A stretch of 64,000 bases of DNA from positions 209,269,777 through 209,333,776 of the forward strand of contig OW240914.1 of NCBI GenBank assembly GCA_933207985.1. Reading direction: 5' to 3'. The DNA is from Pelobates cultripes (Eukaryota > Chordata > Amphibia > Anura > Pelobatidae). The notes under the pieces were generated by a model. That model was not told where the DNA came from. It saw only the letters and a program-made list of their open reading frames with translations, and did not search any database. The translations under genes were made by a program, and so were the position numbers. This document shows, piece after piece, positions 1-12,028 of the stretch (the stretch's first letter is position 1; each line of letters starts with the position of its first letter).

Positions 1-1
1 G

Positions 2-1291
2 GCAGAACAATACGATGCCATAAATGCTCCAATATCATCAGATGAAATTGCCAAACTAATTAAACATCTTCCACCCCACAAAGCCCCTGGCCCTGATGGA
101 TTCTCCAATCTGTGCTACAACAAATTCTCCCAAATTCTGACCCCACATATGACCTTGTTTTTTAAGTCGGCCGTAGATGAACACACGCTCCCATCTGACT
201 TATTGGCAGCACATAGTCACATTGCCCAAACCAGGTAAATTCCCAACAAAATGCCCCAACTTTCGATGAATTACCCTCCTCAATGTAGATGCAAACCTGC
301 TTGCAAAACAATTTGTGAATAGAGCATCTTGCACTTACAAGCCACCCAGACCAAATGGGCTTCGTCTGTGGGCAACACGGCACGGATGGGATGTGCAAAG
401 CTCTTAATTTCCTATATACCATGCATGCACAGAACTGACAATGCCTCATGCTCTCTCTCTTAGGATGCCGAAAAGGCTGTTTTAAACACTTTGCTACTCA
501 AATTTCATCTGCCCCGTCTCTTTTAGCTGGTTACCAAGCTCTCTAAAGGTCACTGTAGTCAGGGTATTCAACAGAGGCTTTATTTTAGATCCCTTTCCAA
601 TATCAAACAAGACTAGCCAGGGGTGGCCACTATCCCCATTATTGTATATACTTGCACTTGAACCTATGATGCGACTGATCCAGGAGAACCCCGACATGCA
701 TGGCATATCAGTAAACGAGAGACAGTTTAAACTCAACCTCTTTTCGGACTACATTTTAGTCACGCTCACTCAATCACTTGTCTCCCTACCAGTGTTCCAT
801 AACATTTTGAGGGAATATAGCAAATGCTTGTATTACAAATTAAATGGCACAAAACCCCAGGTGATGGGCTTAAACATGAACACTAACAAGCTAACCTTAC
901 TTCAAGCAAACTACTCCTATGATTGGTGAACAAATTTTTTTAAAATCCCTAGGCATATCACTCCAAAACCACTTATCACAACTATACTTTTTGAAATATA
1001 CTTTCAGGACTAAATCCATAACTTCACTATTGGAGCTGTGGAGAGGAAGGTCCTTTCCTGGACAGGCAGAATTGCCGCTGTCAAAATGATCATTTTGTAT
1101 AAGCTACAATATCTACTCCACACGCTACCGATCAAAGTTCCAAATTCGTTCTTTTTTACCCTGCAGAGGACAATTAACAGGTTCATCTGGAAAGGGAGGC
1201 ATCCAAGAGTGTCAAAATCAATCTTGCAAGCTCCAATGCATTTGGGGGCATGGGCCTACTGAACACTAAACAATATTACCAAGAGACGCTC
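2..1291 (+). pseudogene. L1/Tx1-type LINE ORF2 relic, reverse transcriptase part
   Basis: An open stretch without an ATG runs from base 2 to about 238 and contains HKAPGPDGF, the entry motif of L1-type reverse transcriptases. It is followed by a degraded region that resembles FR-ITLLNVDANLLAKQF. Bases 642-929 give ALEPMMRLIQENPDMHGISV. Bases 1038-1262 give LSWTGRIAAVKMIILYKLQY and FIWKGRHPRV, typical of the region after the L1 RT palm. Several stops and frame changes separate these blocks, so this is dead sequence. The left end runs off the window. Family assignment rests on recognised motif order, and the L1 versus Tx1 subgroup is not resolved. Confidence 0.8.
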
Positions 1292-1507
1292 TTAAAGGAC
1301 CACTGTAGGCACCCAGACCACTTCAGCTTAATCTGGGTGCCAGGTCCTTCTAGGGTTAACCCTTTTTTTTTTTAATAAACATAGCAGTTTCAGAGAGACT
1401 GCTATGTTTATAAATGGGTTAATCTATCCTCTAGTGGCTGTCTCATTGACAGCCGCTAGAGGGCTTCCGCGCTTCTCACTGTGATTTTCACTATAGTGGT
1501 CCTTTAA
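1292..1507. mobile_element. 216-bp TTAA-target MITE inserted in the L1
   Basis: Flanking TTAA copies lie at 1292-1295 and 1504-1507. The termini are near-perfect inverted repeats (AAAGGACCACT...AGTGGTCCTTT). It contains an internal hairpin around 1380-1415 (ATAAACATAGCAGT and its complement). A related longer copy lies at 27771-28273. TTAA duplication with these ends fits a piggyBac- or Kolobok/T2-type MITE. It has no coding capacity. L1 sequence continues on both sides, so the MITE is the younger element. Confidence 0.75.
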
Positions 1508-2290
1508 GCAATATTCTGGTTTTCCATTCGAGCCTAGTGAAACCGCAGTGGGTTTAAATAAAGGAACACTAAACTAATCTAAATTGGCTGGATATGATTT
1601 GACTCCCAAAACCCCATAGACAGCCAATGCAACAAGGTCTGCTAACCATGTCCTGTATGTTGCAATTGTGGGAAAATCACAGACAAAGGCTCTGTTTTGG
1701 CTCACAATTATCATTAGCATCCCCCTTCAGCATTCGTAAATACTACATAATAGATTTACATTTTAAGATATGGGAAAGGGCAGGTGTAACGCGCTTACAC
1801 CCACTATATGATAATAGCAAACTGTTGACGCTTAGCGAACTAAAATCCAAGTACACCATATCTTCTCTAGCATATTTCTCTCATGCACAATTGAGTAGTT
1901 GGATAAACCAAAAAAACTTATGGAATACCATGCAACACCACACATCTATATCAGAATTTAAAATTATCTGTTGCAGCGTAACCCAACGGAAAAAAATATC
2001 TCCATTACAAACAGACTCCTTCAGACATCCCTTTTGCCTTCCAACATGCCATGCTTAAAAGCATGAGAAAAATATATAGGCCATACATTGACCCCTGCAC
2101 AATGGAATATGATTTTCAAAGAACATACGTTAAACACCACACACAGAGAAACCTTACGCAAAATCCTCTGTAGGTGGTACATGTTTCCATCTAGGCTCAC
2201 AAAAATTGATCCGAATAGATACAAAATTTGCTAGAGATGCCATTCAGCATGGAGCACCATGTTCCAAACTACATCACCTTCGAGTTCTCG
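1508..2290 (+). pseudogene. L1 ORF2 relic, C-terminal part
   Basis: Bases 1627-2058 encode a 143-aa open stretch with GVTRLHPLYDNSKLLTLSEL and SSLAYFSHAQLSSWI, typical of the L1 ORF2 region upstream of its C-terminal Cys/His domain. Bases 2140-2230, without a start, read RETLRKILCRWYMFPSRL followed by a broken CxxC/HxxWxC-like segment. It continues the relic at 2-1291 across the MITE at 1292-1507. Frameshifts and stops make it non-functional. Confidence 0.7.
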
Positions 2291-3290
2291 AGTTCTGAAC
2301 TCACTGACTTAATAAACAAGTTGTTTGGAGCAAGCTGTTAGGGTATATTACCCTAACCAAAGATTTTGGAAATTGGCCTGAGAAAAGTGGAAAACCTTCA
2401 TCAGAAAGAATGAGATGATAACCACCTTGACATAACATACTGCTGAGAATACAGCTTATTTTACTATTCTGGTGTCACATTAGAGTATCAGTAGGCCCCT
2501 GACCTACTGATACTCTATTATGTCTCAATTATGTCATATAGGATATTTATCCATCTTATAAATATGGGTAAATGGATAAATATCCCCTATGACATAACTG
2601 AGACACAAATAATTGGGTATATATGAGTCCTTTCATGGTGACTCATATATAATATGCTGGATGGAGTCTGTAGCGGCTCTTCCCGACTGGAAATATCCTG
2701 TTTGATCACTCCAGACTTCCCTTTAATGTGCAGAAATGCAAAGTAGAGGGATGATGTGCACTGACCCCCCCCCACACCTCCTTTCCCTACCTTTTATCCA
2801 CATCCTTCAACCCCCCTCCGTCATCATGATACTTCTCTTTTGATTTCATTCAGATCTCTTCAGATAAATATAAAAGGTTTATTATGAATATGACAGAGAT
2901 AAATAAATGTGTCCAGATGATACAAATCCAATGGACACAAGGAAAGTTCCTTGTAAAATATAAAACTAGTATTGGAGAGATATAACAATTAGGTAAATTT
3001 TATTAAGTATTTAGAGAAAAAGACCTATAACATAGACCCATTAAAAAAGAGCCGTATACAAGTAAAGGCTCTATAATAACAAACGGGGACAGACTCCAGA
3101 AGTGAACTGGATAGGATGTGGACTGAGGGTGATAGTGATAGGGGTTGGCTACCCTAACAGGGTTTGTATATCGACTGATAAGCTGTGTTAAATATGCTTT
3201 ATATTAAGGGTCATGTCCTGGGTAAAAAAGTGTGGGAACTCACCCAAGATCCACCTCCACCCCTAAAAAAAAAAAAATTATACACTCGAA
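2291..3290. other. Unclassified intergenic DNA with stem-loops
   Basis: No coding region was recognised. Three adjacent hairpins lie at 2481-2651 and are listed separately. The remainder is AT-rich with short C- and A-runs and no motif I can name. Confidence 0.5.
2481..2651. repeat. Three consecutive hairpins
   Basis: Hairpin 1 (2481-2517) has perfect 15-bp arms around a 7-nt loop. Hairpin 2 (2521-2605) has 33-bp arms with a few mismatches. Hairpin 3 (2618-2651) has perfect 12-bp arms. They are separated by only a few bases. No TSD or terminal motif was found that would identify the parent element. Confidence 0.75.
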
Positions 3291-3292
3291 TG

Positions 3293-3945
3293 CATATATA
3301 TATATATATATATATGGGTGAAGGGGTGACAGTGTGTGGAGGCTTGAAGTAATTGGGGATGGTAATATTGTATGGAGGAGGTGTCAGTGTGTGTATGGGG
3401 ATGATAGTGTTTGTGTGTGGGTGACAGTGTGTGTATATGGGGGAGTGACAGGGTGTCTGGGTGGAGAGGTGACAGGGTGTGTGTTTGTGGAGAGGTGACA
3501 GGGTGTGTGTGGAGAGGGGACAGGGTGTGTGAGGGGGCTGTGATAGGGTTTGTGGGGGGTCTGTGACGGTGTGTGAGGAGACAGGGTGGGGATGGCTGTG
3601 ACAAGGTGTGGGTAGGAATGCTGTGAGAGGGTTGGGGGCTGTGAGAGGGTAGGGGGGCTGTAAGAGGGTAGGAGTGCTGTGAGAGGGGAGGGGGCAAGGG
3701 GTCTGTATAGTGGGCATGGGGTTTGTATGGTGAGCCAGGTGGTTGCAAGGTGGGTAGGGGGCTGTAAGGTAGGTAGGAGGGTAGTGAAGTGGGTAGGGGG
3801 ACTGTAAGGTGGGTAGGGGGACTTTGATGTTGGTAGGGGGCTGTATGGTGGGTAGGGGGGCTGTATGGTGGGTAGGATGGTAGTGAAGTTGGTAGGGGGA
3901 CTGTTAATGGGTAGGGGGGTTGTGAAGTGGGTAGGGGGGCTCACG
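3293..3945. repeat. (TA)n followed by a G/T-rich minisatellite
   Basis: A (TA)n run at about 3293-3315 leads into a degenerate minisatellite. Its units first resemble GTGACAGGGTGTGTGT and then change near 3620 to GGGTAGGGGGCTGTAAGGT-like units. The minus-strand proline/threonine-rich open frames here are products of the repeat and not genes. Confidence 0.9.
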
Positions 3946-3972
3946 GACAGAGAATGCTTAATGTTTACATAA

Positions 3973-4109
3973 TTCCACTAGAATGCCCCATTAGATATGC
4001 AAATGAACACACAGTTCCAATGTGGATGTTGCCTGTAGAAATGCAGAATGTAGTCTAAAACATGAAGCCTGTCTTTACTCATTTGCATATCCAGCAGGGC
4101 ATTATGGAA
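3973..4109. repeat. Imperfect inverted repeat
   Basis: Arms of about 30 bp at 3973-4006 and 4079-4109 share ATATGCAAATGA and its complement, with several mismatches. It could be the core of a small MITE, but no TSD is clear. Confidence 0.5.
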
Positions 4110-4364
4110 GACTTGTAGAAACGTGCTTTATTGGAAATGCTGTGCACAAGACCGATTTCCTAATGTCTGACTTATGAAATGCAGATGATGCACCACATTA
4201 AATGTAAAGATTTGCATCAATTTATCAAACAGAGGTACATTGTATCAGGATTTGCCCTCATAACAACCTTCATTAATATATAGAATTCTATATTAACGAA
4301 TATATATTTGAACACACACCTAGGGTCCAGTGCTCTGTGCTGGCAGTGAAGGTCCAGGTGGGCG

Positions 4365-4526
4365 GCGAGGGAGCGCTGATCTGTGAGCTCTCCCTGCTCA
4401 GCTCCCTCGCGCGCAGCATTATTATGCCGGGAGACGGAATTTGACATCATATTCCGGCTCCAGGCATCACTCTGTGGCGCGCGAGGGAGCTGAGCAGGGA
4501 GAGCTCACAGATCAGCGCTCCCTCGC
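4365..4526. repeat. Fold-back with perfect 50-bp arms
   Basis: The arms at 4365-4414 and 4477-4526 are perfectly complementary over 50 bp. The spacer is itself partly palindromic around TGACATCA (4442-4449). Related fold-backs with different arm sequences occur at 26996-27091, 35615-35807 and 60045-60210. The short ORFs read through it on both strands are not supported as genes. Its host element is not delimited. Confidence 0.85.
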
Positions 4527-4529
4527 CTC

Positions 4530-6643
4530 ATGGGCAAACAAGTCCTGCAGGAGCAGCAGGACCACTAATGGGAACGGTGTTCCTGCTATGGAAAAAGTGC
4601 AGGAAGACCGTTCCCACGCGTTTCTGCAGGACTCGAGCCCTGCTTTATATAATGTAACTGTGTAGCAACCTGAGTTCATAAAAAAAAAGGTATATATCTC
4701 AACTTCAGACCTCTTGTGGCTAAAATTAAAGAGTACATATTAAAGTGAGAATTCAAACTGTCTGAGAATTTTACCAGTTTGGCTATTTTGACCTAAAATA
4801 TGAAATTCACTTTGAATCTACTTTGAATTCTGACTTTAGTGAATAACCTTGCTAGTGAACAATAAAATGCGTTCAGATGCAGATGTAAGTTCTGAGTTTT
4901 GTAAAACTGGTTCTTTGTGAATCCTCCGAATCCTATATTTTAAATAGGATTTGAGTGCGAAAGCACTGTTTTTAATTCAGACACTAAAAATTTCCGGGCA
5001 ATTGCTGCGGTTTGGCTTGATCCGACTGAATTCCATCCTTATTAAATATGAGAATTGTGGTTGAATTTGATCATTCTCACCAGATTTTGTCCACCCGGAC
5101 AAAATCCGGTGTTTAGTGAATAACCCTGTAAATGTAAGTAAGATGTTACCATATCTTCCACTCTTGTATGCATCAGAACAGAAAAGAAACTCTCCAGTTT
5201 ATTTATATCACCACGATCACATTAATTTCCAGTGTTGAGGTTCCTGTTTACATAATGTTCAGAAAGCAAATTGAATTCCTCTTAAAGCCTTGCTCACTCA
5301 ACAAATTCTCAATGTTTCAACAATGCAAGACTGGATTTGTGCTCAAATAAATGTAAATTAAATATAATGAAAAATCCTTCAAAGAATAGAGTCATGTCAA
5401 AAATGTTTTAACACTTTTATCAAAACACAATGTTTGTTTTCTTAAGTTATGGATTCATGGCAACACAGAAAGAGAAATTTCAATTCTAAGCAAGTCAACA
5501 TAATGGTCAGGGAACAGTGCACCTAAAGAGGATGGCACATTCAAACTAGGTAGGAAAAATAATAATGACCCCATCGAAAATCTCGAAAAATTATTTGAAA
5601 TTATCTTATTTGCCATCTCCAAAATAATTATATGATATGTTCAGATAGAGGACTTTTCCAGGAACATTTTACATGTGCGTTCTTGAGATAACCACTACAA
5701 CGTCTTGGGTCTCTTCCGATTCCAACCAGTCCATCCATCCACAACATCTTCTAATGGATGATTGCCTCAGTACCCATGACAACTTAAAATTAATGTCTGC
5801 ATGCAGTTAGATTATGCTTCGTTTTCCTCTGTAGGCTGTTGATTAATGAACATGATTGTTGTGCAATCTGATCTTTATCAGTATCCCACATGCACTAAAG
5901 CACTACCACACACAGCTTTGCAGTTGATGCAGAACCCAAGCTCATATCATATTTGGGTAGCAATCATAATATGTCTGTATAAATGAATATGATGAGAGTT
6001 AGTAGTTAAATATAGCTCTCCATTTATTTCACAGAAAAATGTCACCATAAATACAACAATGTACACTACTGTAATTTAATTAAGGACAGTTTTTATGAAC
6101 CTAGTCACATTTTCTTCTTCTGTTTTTGTGAGTTACTATAGGAGCAGTGTTGGTTGGCCTGATATATGTTATCCATGTCACCTTCTAATAAGATCTGTGG
6201 AGCAGTAACTGGATAAAACAATATAGATGAGGCTCTGGTGAAGGTGGTATTTGATCCTGCTGACATGCCCAGCTATAAAAATACATGAACCTCTTATCAT
6301 GTGCATTCTTGTGCACGTTCCCAAATTAATATTGTTCTAAATGTAACTTGAGTAATTAACAAGTATTGTATACACTCCTGAGATGAATTCTCTACATCTG
6401 CTTGCGTTCCCGGTTTTAGAGGGTTATCTTAACTACTGTCACTTCTGCAGTTGTAATACCTAGTGCTGATGCAGCGTGGCAAGCCATAGCATTGCAGAAT
6501 GAGATGATGAGATGCAGGTGGTGCAGGGCTGTCTCTAATATTTTTGGGGTCCTGGTGTCACGACACTGCTTAGTTGATTTGCCCTCGTGCAGTACTCACA
6601 CTCACCACTGTTTCTGTTTGGCACTGTTCCTGATTTCTTTTCA
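4530..6643. other. Unclassified non-coding DNA
   Basis: No gene was recognised. Two same-orientation copies of a TTTAGTGAATAACC-type motif (about 4840 and 5112) look like ends of a MITE family, and a related end lies near 10428. The remainder is AT-rich DNA with no long open frame and no clear repeat structure. Confidence 0.45.
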
Positions 6644-8773
6644 TTAACCCCTTAAGGACCGAGGACGGTTCAGGACCGTCATCGGCATTTTTGCGTTGCC
6701 GACCGATGACGGTCCTGAACCGTCCTAACGGTCAGAGCTACTTACCTGATCGCCGTCGTTCCCCTGGCGGCGATCAGCGTGGCTCCGGTTGTGGGGAGAC
6801 TGCCTGCAGCCCAGACAGTCTCCCCACACTGAATTAGGACCCCTGTGGCCATGTGATCGCTTAACACAGCGATCACATGGTCACAATAGGTGTCCATGTG
6901 TCTGCCTGCAGGGGGACTGTCTGTGCTGACAGGCAGTCTCCCTGCTAGTGTAAAATCAAAAAATAAAAATAAAGTTAATGTTAATAAAAAATAAATAAAT
7001 AATTATATATGTGTATATATGATATATAGACATATATTATATTTATATAATATATGTCTATATATCATATATATAATGCCATACTAAGTGTATTTTTATA
7101 TTAATATGTACTTATATTAATATAAAAATACACTTATAATTAAATTACACACGTATATATATAATATATATAATAACTATATATATTGTATATATATATT
7201 ATTATAAAATATAAATAATAAGTAATTTAAATTAAATAAAAAATTTTTAAATAATAATAAAAAATTTTAAAAAAATTATATAGCTATATGAAATTTTATT
7301 CTAACTGTATTTTAAAATTAATATATATATATTTATATCAAAATACACTTAGAATTAATTTGTATATATATCTATGTATATAAAAATAAATAAAAATAAT
7401 AAGAAATATACATACGTCCATATACAAAATTACATAAATAATTATATAAATATACACGTAGACTTCAAATATATAAATATGCATATATATTTAAATTCTA
7501 CGTGCGTATTTATGTAATATTTTTACATAATTCAGTAATTTTATTGATTGCAATTTGAGGGACCTGCCTGCCAACCCAGGCCGAAATTCCAGAGAATTTA
7601 ATTTGCTAGCACTGTATTTTACCCTGTAACGTTCTACGACACCCTAAAACCTGTACATGGGGGGTACTGTTTTACTCGGGAGACTTCGCTGAACACAAAT
7701 ATTAGTGATTCAAAACAGTAAAACATATCACAGCGATGATATTGTCAGTGAAAGTGACTTTTTTTGCATTTTTCACACACAAACAGCACTTTTACTGATG
7801 ATATAATTGTTGTGATACGTTTTCCAGTTTTTAAACACTAATATTTGTGTTCAGCGATGTCTCCCGAGTAAAACAGTACCCCCCATGTACAGGTTTTATA
7901 GCATTTTTGAAAGTTACAAGGTCAAATATATGGGTCAAATATTTTTACATTGAAAATGGCCAGGTTGGTTACGTTGCCTTTGAGAGCGTATGGTAGCCCA
8001 GGAATGAGAATTACCCCCATGATGGCATACCATTTGCAAAAGAAGACAACCCAAGGTATTGCAAATGGGGTATGTCCAGTCTTTTTTAGTAACCACTTGG
8101 TCACAAACACTGGCCAAAATTAGCGTTCAATTTAGTTTTTTTACTTTTTTCACACACAAACAAATATGAATGCATACTTTGGCCAGTGTTTTCGACTAAG
8201 TGGCTACTAAAAAAGACTGGACATACCCCATATTGAATACCCTGGGTTGTCTACTTTAAAAAAAATATGTACATGTGGGGTGTTATTCAGAGATTTATGA
8301 CAGATAATAGTGTTACAATGTCACTATTGATAAATTTTAAAAATGTATGTTTTGAAACCGCAATATCCTACTTGTACCTATAGCCCTATAACATGCAAAA
8401 AAAAGCAAAAAAGCACGTAAACACTAGGTATTTTTAAACTCAGGACAAAATTTTGAATCTATTTAGCAGTTTTTTTCATTCGCTTTTGTAGATGAGTAAA
8501 AGATTTTTCAAGTAAAAGTCAAAAAACATGTATTTTTTTCAATTTTTCATCAGATTTTTGTATTTTTTTAAATTAAAATACATGAGATTATATAAATAAT
8601 GGTATGTAAAGAAAGCCCCTTTTGTCCTGAAAAAAACAATATATAATTTGTATGGGAACAGTAAATGAGAAAGCGGAAAATTACAGCCAAACACAAACAC
8701 CACAAAAGTGTAAAAATATGCCTGGTCGCAAATGTACAACATCGCAAAAACAGTCCAGTCCTTAAGGGGTTAA
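6644..8773. mobile_element. 2.1-kb piggyBac-like non-autonomous element made of serial palindromes
   Basis: TTAA copies at 6644-6647 and 8770-8773 flank inverted termini CCCCTTAAGGAC/GTCCTTAAGGGG. TTAA duplication plus ends starting CCC fit piggyBac-type transposition. No transposase is encoded. The interior is a chain of inverted repeats: 6662-6726, 6747-6776, 6791-6827, 6849-6880, 6907-6945, AT-rich palindromes at about 7010-7075 and 7087-7135, then two large ones at 7646-7897 and 8043-8252 (arms about 70-75 bp with mismatches). A second copy starts at 28648, and an inverted fragment lies at 60500-60955. Confidence 0.8.
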
Positions 8774-9345
8774 GCACTTCACCTGGTCCTTGTTTAGCAC
8801 CTATTTAGTTTGGTTTCTCCCCTCAGTCCTGGCCAGATCATTACCTTTTGTTTCCTGTTTCCCTGGTCTCCTGTGTTCCTGGCTCCTGCATACTGTGACT
8901 TGGTCCTGTGTTCTCCTGGTCTTCATCCTGTGTCCTCCTGATCCTGCGTTACTGTATTCTCCTGGTCCTTCGTTGCTGTGTCCTCCGATCCAGTGCTCAT
9001 GCTCCGTGGTCCCTGATTTACTACCAGCGATCCTGTCCCTGCAGCCTTGCTGATTTATTCGTTCTTGTTGTCACTACATTAGTCTTGTGACTTTGGATCT
9101 GTGCCCTACCTGATACCTGTGGTAGCTGCACAATCCTACCCCAATACCAAAGGACTGTTACAGTATTTGTTGCCTGCACGATTCGTGCTTATTTTGATTT
9201 ACAGTGTATATATTTTGTGGCCTTGTCTGTGTATGTATATATTTTGTTTTACTTTCTGCTTTGGTTCCCTGTAAATATATATTTCTTGATTTAACCTATT
9301 TCATTTGTGTCTTGGCATTTATTTCTTTGCTATAGTGGTTCCCAC
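8774..9345 (+). repeat. C/T-rich dispersed repeat, unclassified
   Basis: A TCCTGGTCCTGTGTTCTCC-like motif recurs imperfectly through 8780-9030, followed by a T-rich segment. It resembles untranslated or LTR-like sequence of a retroelement, but no terminus or TSD was found. Small open frames on the plus strand are low-complexity Ser/Leu/Cys-rich and not credible proteins. Confidence 0.35.
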
Positions 9346-10909
9346 ATTTAAAGGGATAGTGCTGCTCCAGGGCAGCACCCCATCATGTCATTACACCTGG
9401 GAAAGCCCATGCTTTTGCCCCCTTTCAATATTTCCACAGGTATCCCAGTTCCCTATGCCCCTGCAATCATGCTTCCACTCCCTGAATCTCAGCATTTTCT
9501 CATTATTAGCCCAGTACTCGCTTGCCATACCTCAGGCTTACAATGCCTCAGGCATTCAAACCCTATCTCAGTTCCTCCATCCTTCTATGACCCACTCTTT
9601 CTTAAGATTGCTTGCCTCACACAAATTATAATGTTATCTTCCAAACACCTACACCCATTAAATTAAGGTCTCCTTCCCTCCCAGCTCTCTCTACATCTTC
9701 CCTCCCCCAGGTCCCTTTGCCTTCATCTTTTGAGATCCCCTCATACCCATCACACCATCTTAGAACTCTTTCTTACAAACACTCACTAAATATAATACCT
9801 TCACTGCTAGCACTAATTATTTCAGTAAAAACAAGACCTATGGTGGTCAGTAAGATCCCCATATTACTATAAGAGAGGATTTAAGCCATATCTTATATAC
9901 TAAACCCTAAGAATTTGAGACTGGGCAGCCATTGAGTGCTCTACAAATAATAGTTTCCCACCCCAAAACCCCACCTATGGGTGGTAGGTGGATATTCTAT
10001 TAATAATATGTAGGGTGGGCCTAATGCCCCCACCCTATACTCCACCTATTGGTAGTGGGTGGGAGTTGTAATAAAAATATTTAAAAACATGCCATTGTCC
10101 ACCCCTCAAATCTGTGATATTGTCCCCCCTCCCAGCAGTTAGGGATCCACTTGCCACTCCCTATTTACATTAAGTAACTATCTTCCCCTCACCCTAATAA
10201 TAATGAGGGGGGAATTAAAACTAACACTGTAAATTGAAAAATTGTACTTACCCCATCAGAAGTCTTTCTTCTAGCTCTTGTTTTCATCAACCCCAAAAGA
10301 GGTCAAATTACAATCCATAATTCCCGGCAGTTTCACAAAAATCGCATAGCTTGCGAAATTTTGCATAGTGTGAACAATGTCTTGTCTGTATATTGTAGTC
10401 CAAATGGTGCCTTTTATACATTCGGACTTTAGTGAACAACCTTGATAATTATATTTCTCAGATTTTCTTCTACATTGTAATAGACTATAATAGATCTTAA
10501 TCTTAGAAATGCATTACAAACATCGATAATCAAATGGTCCCAATAAGCATTAATTATATTGCCTTTATTCTTTGTATTTATTGACATGTGTACAGCAAGC
10601 ATTGTATAATTTTCTGAATAAAACTATATTTCATTGAAACAAGAACAATAGGAATGACAAAAAAATTTAGACTGGATTTGACACATGCAAGAACACAAAT
10701 GAGTTTTCAAACATGCCCTGAGGATTTTTTTTTTAAAACCATTGCAGTGGGGAATAGTGACATCATAGAACTAACTGAGATGCTGTCTACCTTTAACCCT
10801 TACCAGAATACAATAGCTAGACATTATCGTAGGACAACTATCCTCACTACAGTTGTCACTTGATTTAAATTGATTCTTATAACCTAACTAAGGAACTTTG
10901 ATTCTGAAC
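9346..10909. other. Unclassified DNA with MITE-like fragments
   Basis: Near 9350 a TTTAAAGGGATAGTGC end resembles a TTAA-type MITE terminus. Around 9960-10060 two related segments rich in CCACCTAT/GGTAGTGGGTGG lie in tandem. Near 10428 a CTTTAGTGAACAACC end matches the MITE-like ends at 4.8-5.1 kb. No complete element or gene can be supported. Confidence 0.35.
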
Positions 10910-11640
10910 ATAAACGCGTCAGCCCCTCTGTACTTACCCTTGCAGACCGCCGATCAGCCAACACTCCGATCCAGCAGACCGACGCTCCCACGCAGCATGA
11001 GGTTCCGGTCAGCCTCATGGTGCCAGCGTCATGATGTCAGAAAAGCTCTAAACACTACAGCTCAGCACTCTCGTAACTTTTGGGAGTGTGGTTATGCTAA
11101 CCACGCTCACAAACATATAAAATATCAGTCTGACCAAGGCACAGTGCCCTGTTGTGGTTCCTAGTGTAACTAGTGTTCCAGTAGTGCGTTCTTTTGACTG
11201 TTTTGTATAATTTTGGTATTGACCGACCTGGCTTGCTTTCGACTACTCTGTTTTCTCACTTTAAGAAAATATATATAAATTGTTGTGTAGGCGCTTCAAA
11301 TATTTAGTGCGTGGGGGTGAAAAAGGTGTAATCTCTTAGCACCTGAAAACCAAATAATCAATAGAATAAAAATTGATTCACACACACAAAACCTGTTTTG
11401 TGTATGTGAATCAATTTTTATTCTATCGATTATTCTGTTTTCTGACTTCCTTGACTCGGCTTTGTTTCTCGTATTGTGTATTTCTGCCTTCCCTTGACCT
11501 TGGCTTGTTCTGATGTTCCCTGCATTTTATTCTATTATCTGGCCATCTAAGGACCGGTTTAGGGACCTTCTATCTGTCTCTGTTTCTTCTGGTGGATTTA
11601 CATTTTGTGTGTTGGGCTCTGTGCGTTACAAAATGAGCCA
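10910..11640 (+). repeat. Unclassified dispersed repeat interrupted by a small insertion
   Basis: A GC-richer stretch (10915-11110) leads into T/C-rich text containing TTGACCTTGGCTTGTTCTGA, a sort of sequence common in amphibian interspersed repeats. It is split by an insertion at about 11262-11448 with near-identical 15-bp flanks. I do not recognise the family, and LTR or LINE untranslated origin are both possible. Confidence 0.4.
11247..11448. mobile_element. Small insertion ending in a 40-bp-arm hairpin, 15-bp TSD
   Basis: TCTGTTTTCTCACTT at 11247-11261 recurs with one change at 11434-11448, flanking about 170 bp. The inserted segment ends in a hairpin with arms 11353-11392 and 11395-11434 (38 of 40 paired) and a 2-nt loop touching the right TSD. 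A long TSD and no terminal inverted repeats suggest target-primed retrotransposition of a short RNA, possibly PLE-related. That origin is inference. Confidence 0.6.
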
Positions 11641-12028
11641 CAGTGCATACATATAAAAAATATCCTATGGACTAATTTTACATAAACCAACAAACATTTG
11701 ACAATGAAACAATGAATACACATCAATTTGACAATATTTTCTAGGAACAAAGAATAAGGTTCCCTGGGAATGGCTCCTTGGCTGAAACCCCCTGATATTT
11801 TTGGTACTAAGTAACACCTTACAGTCCGCTAACTGTACATGAGTTATAATTTCCCTGATTTGCCAGGACCAAATGCAGCTAATCTTGGAACCACTATTGT
11901 TGGCGAACTAGAACTTACATTATGCAAAGATAGCTAGACTGTAAATCTGTGTAGGCTGCTGACTATGTGACCCAATTGACAGTGTCTTCCAGCTAACATA
12001 GAGGGTCCACACTACTTAGCAAGCCTTG

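Noticed and set aside
3211..3944. Proline/threonine/histidine-rich ORFs (156-186 aa, minus)
   Set aside because: Three overlapping frames of one G/T-rich minisatellite, with no independent coding signal.
8790..9090. Cys/Leu/Ser-rich ORFs with signal-peptide-like sequence
   Set aside because: They arise from a degenerate TCCTGGTCCTGTG repeat and overlap in two frames.
9305..9872. Three overlapping plus-strand ORFs of 86-108 aa
   Set aside because: Low-complexity Ser/Leu/His/Pro composition, no motif, and different frames overlap, so no gene can be supported.
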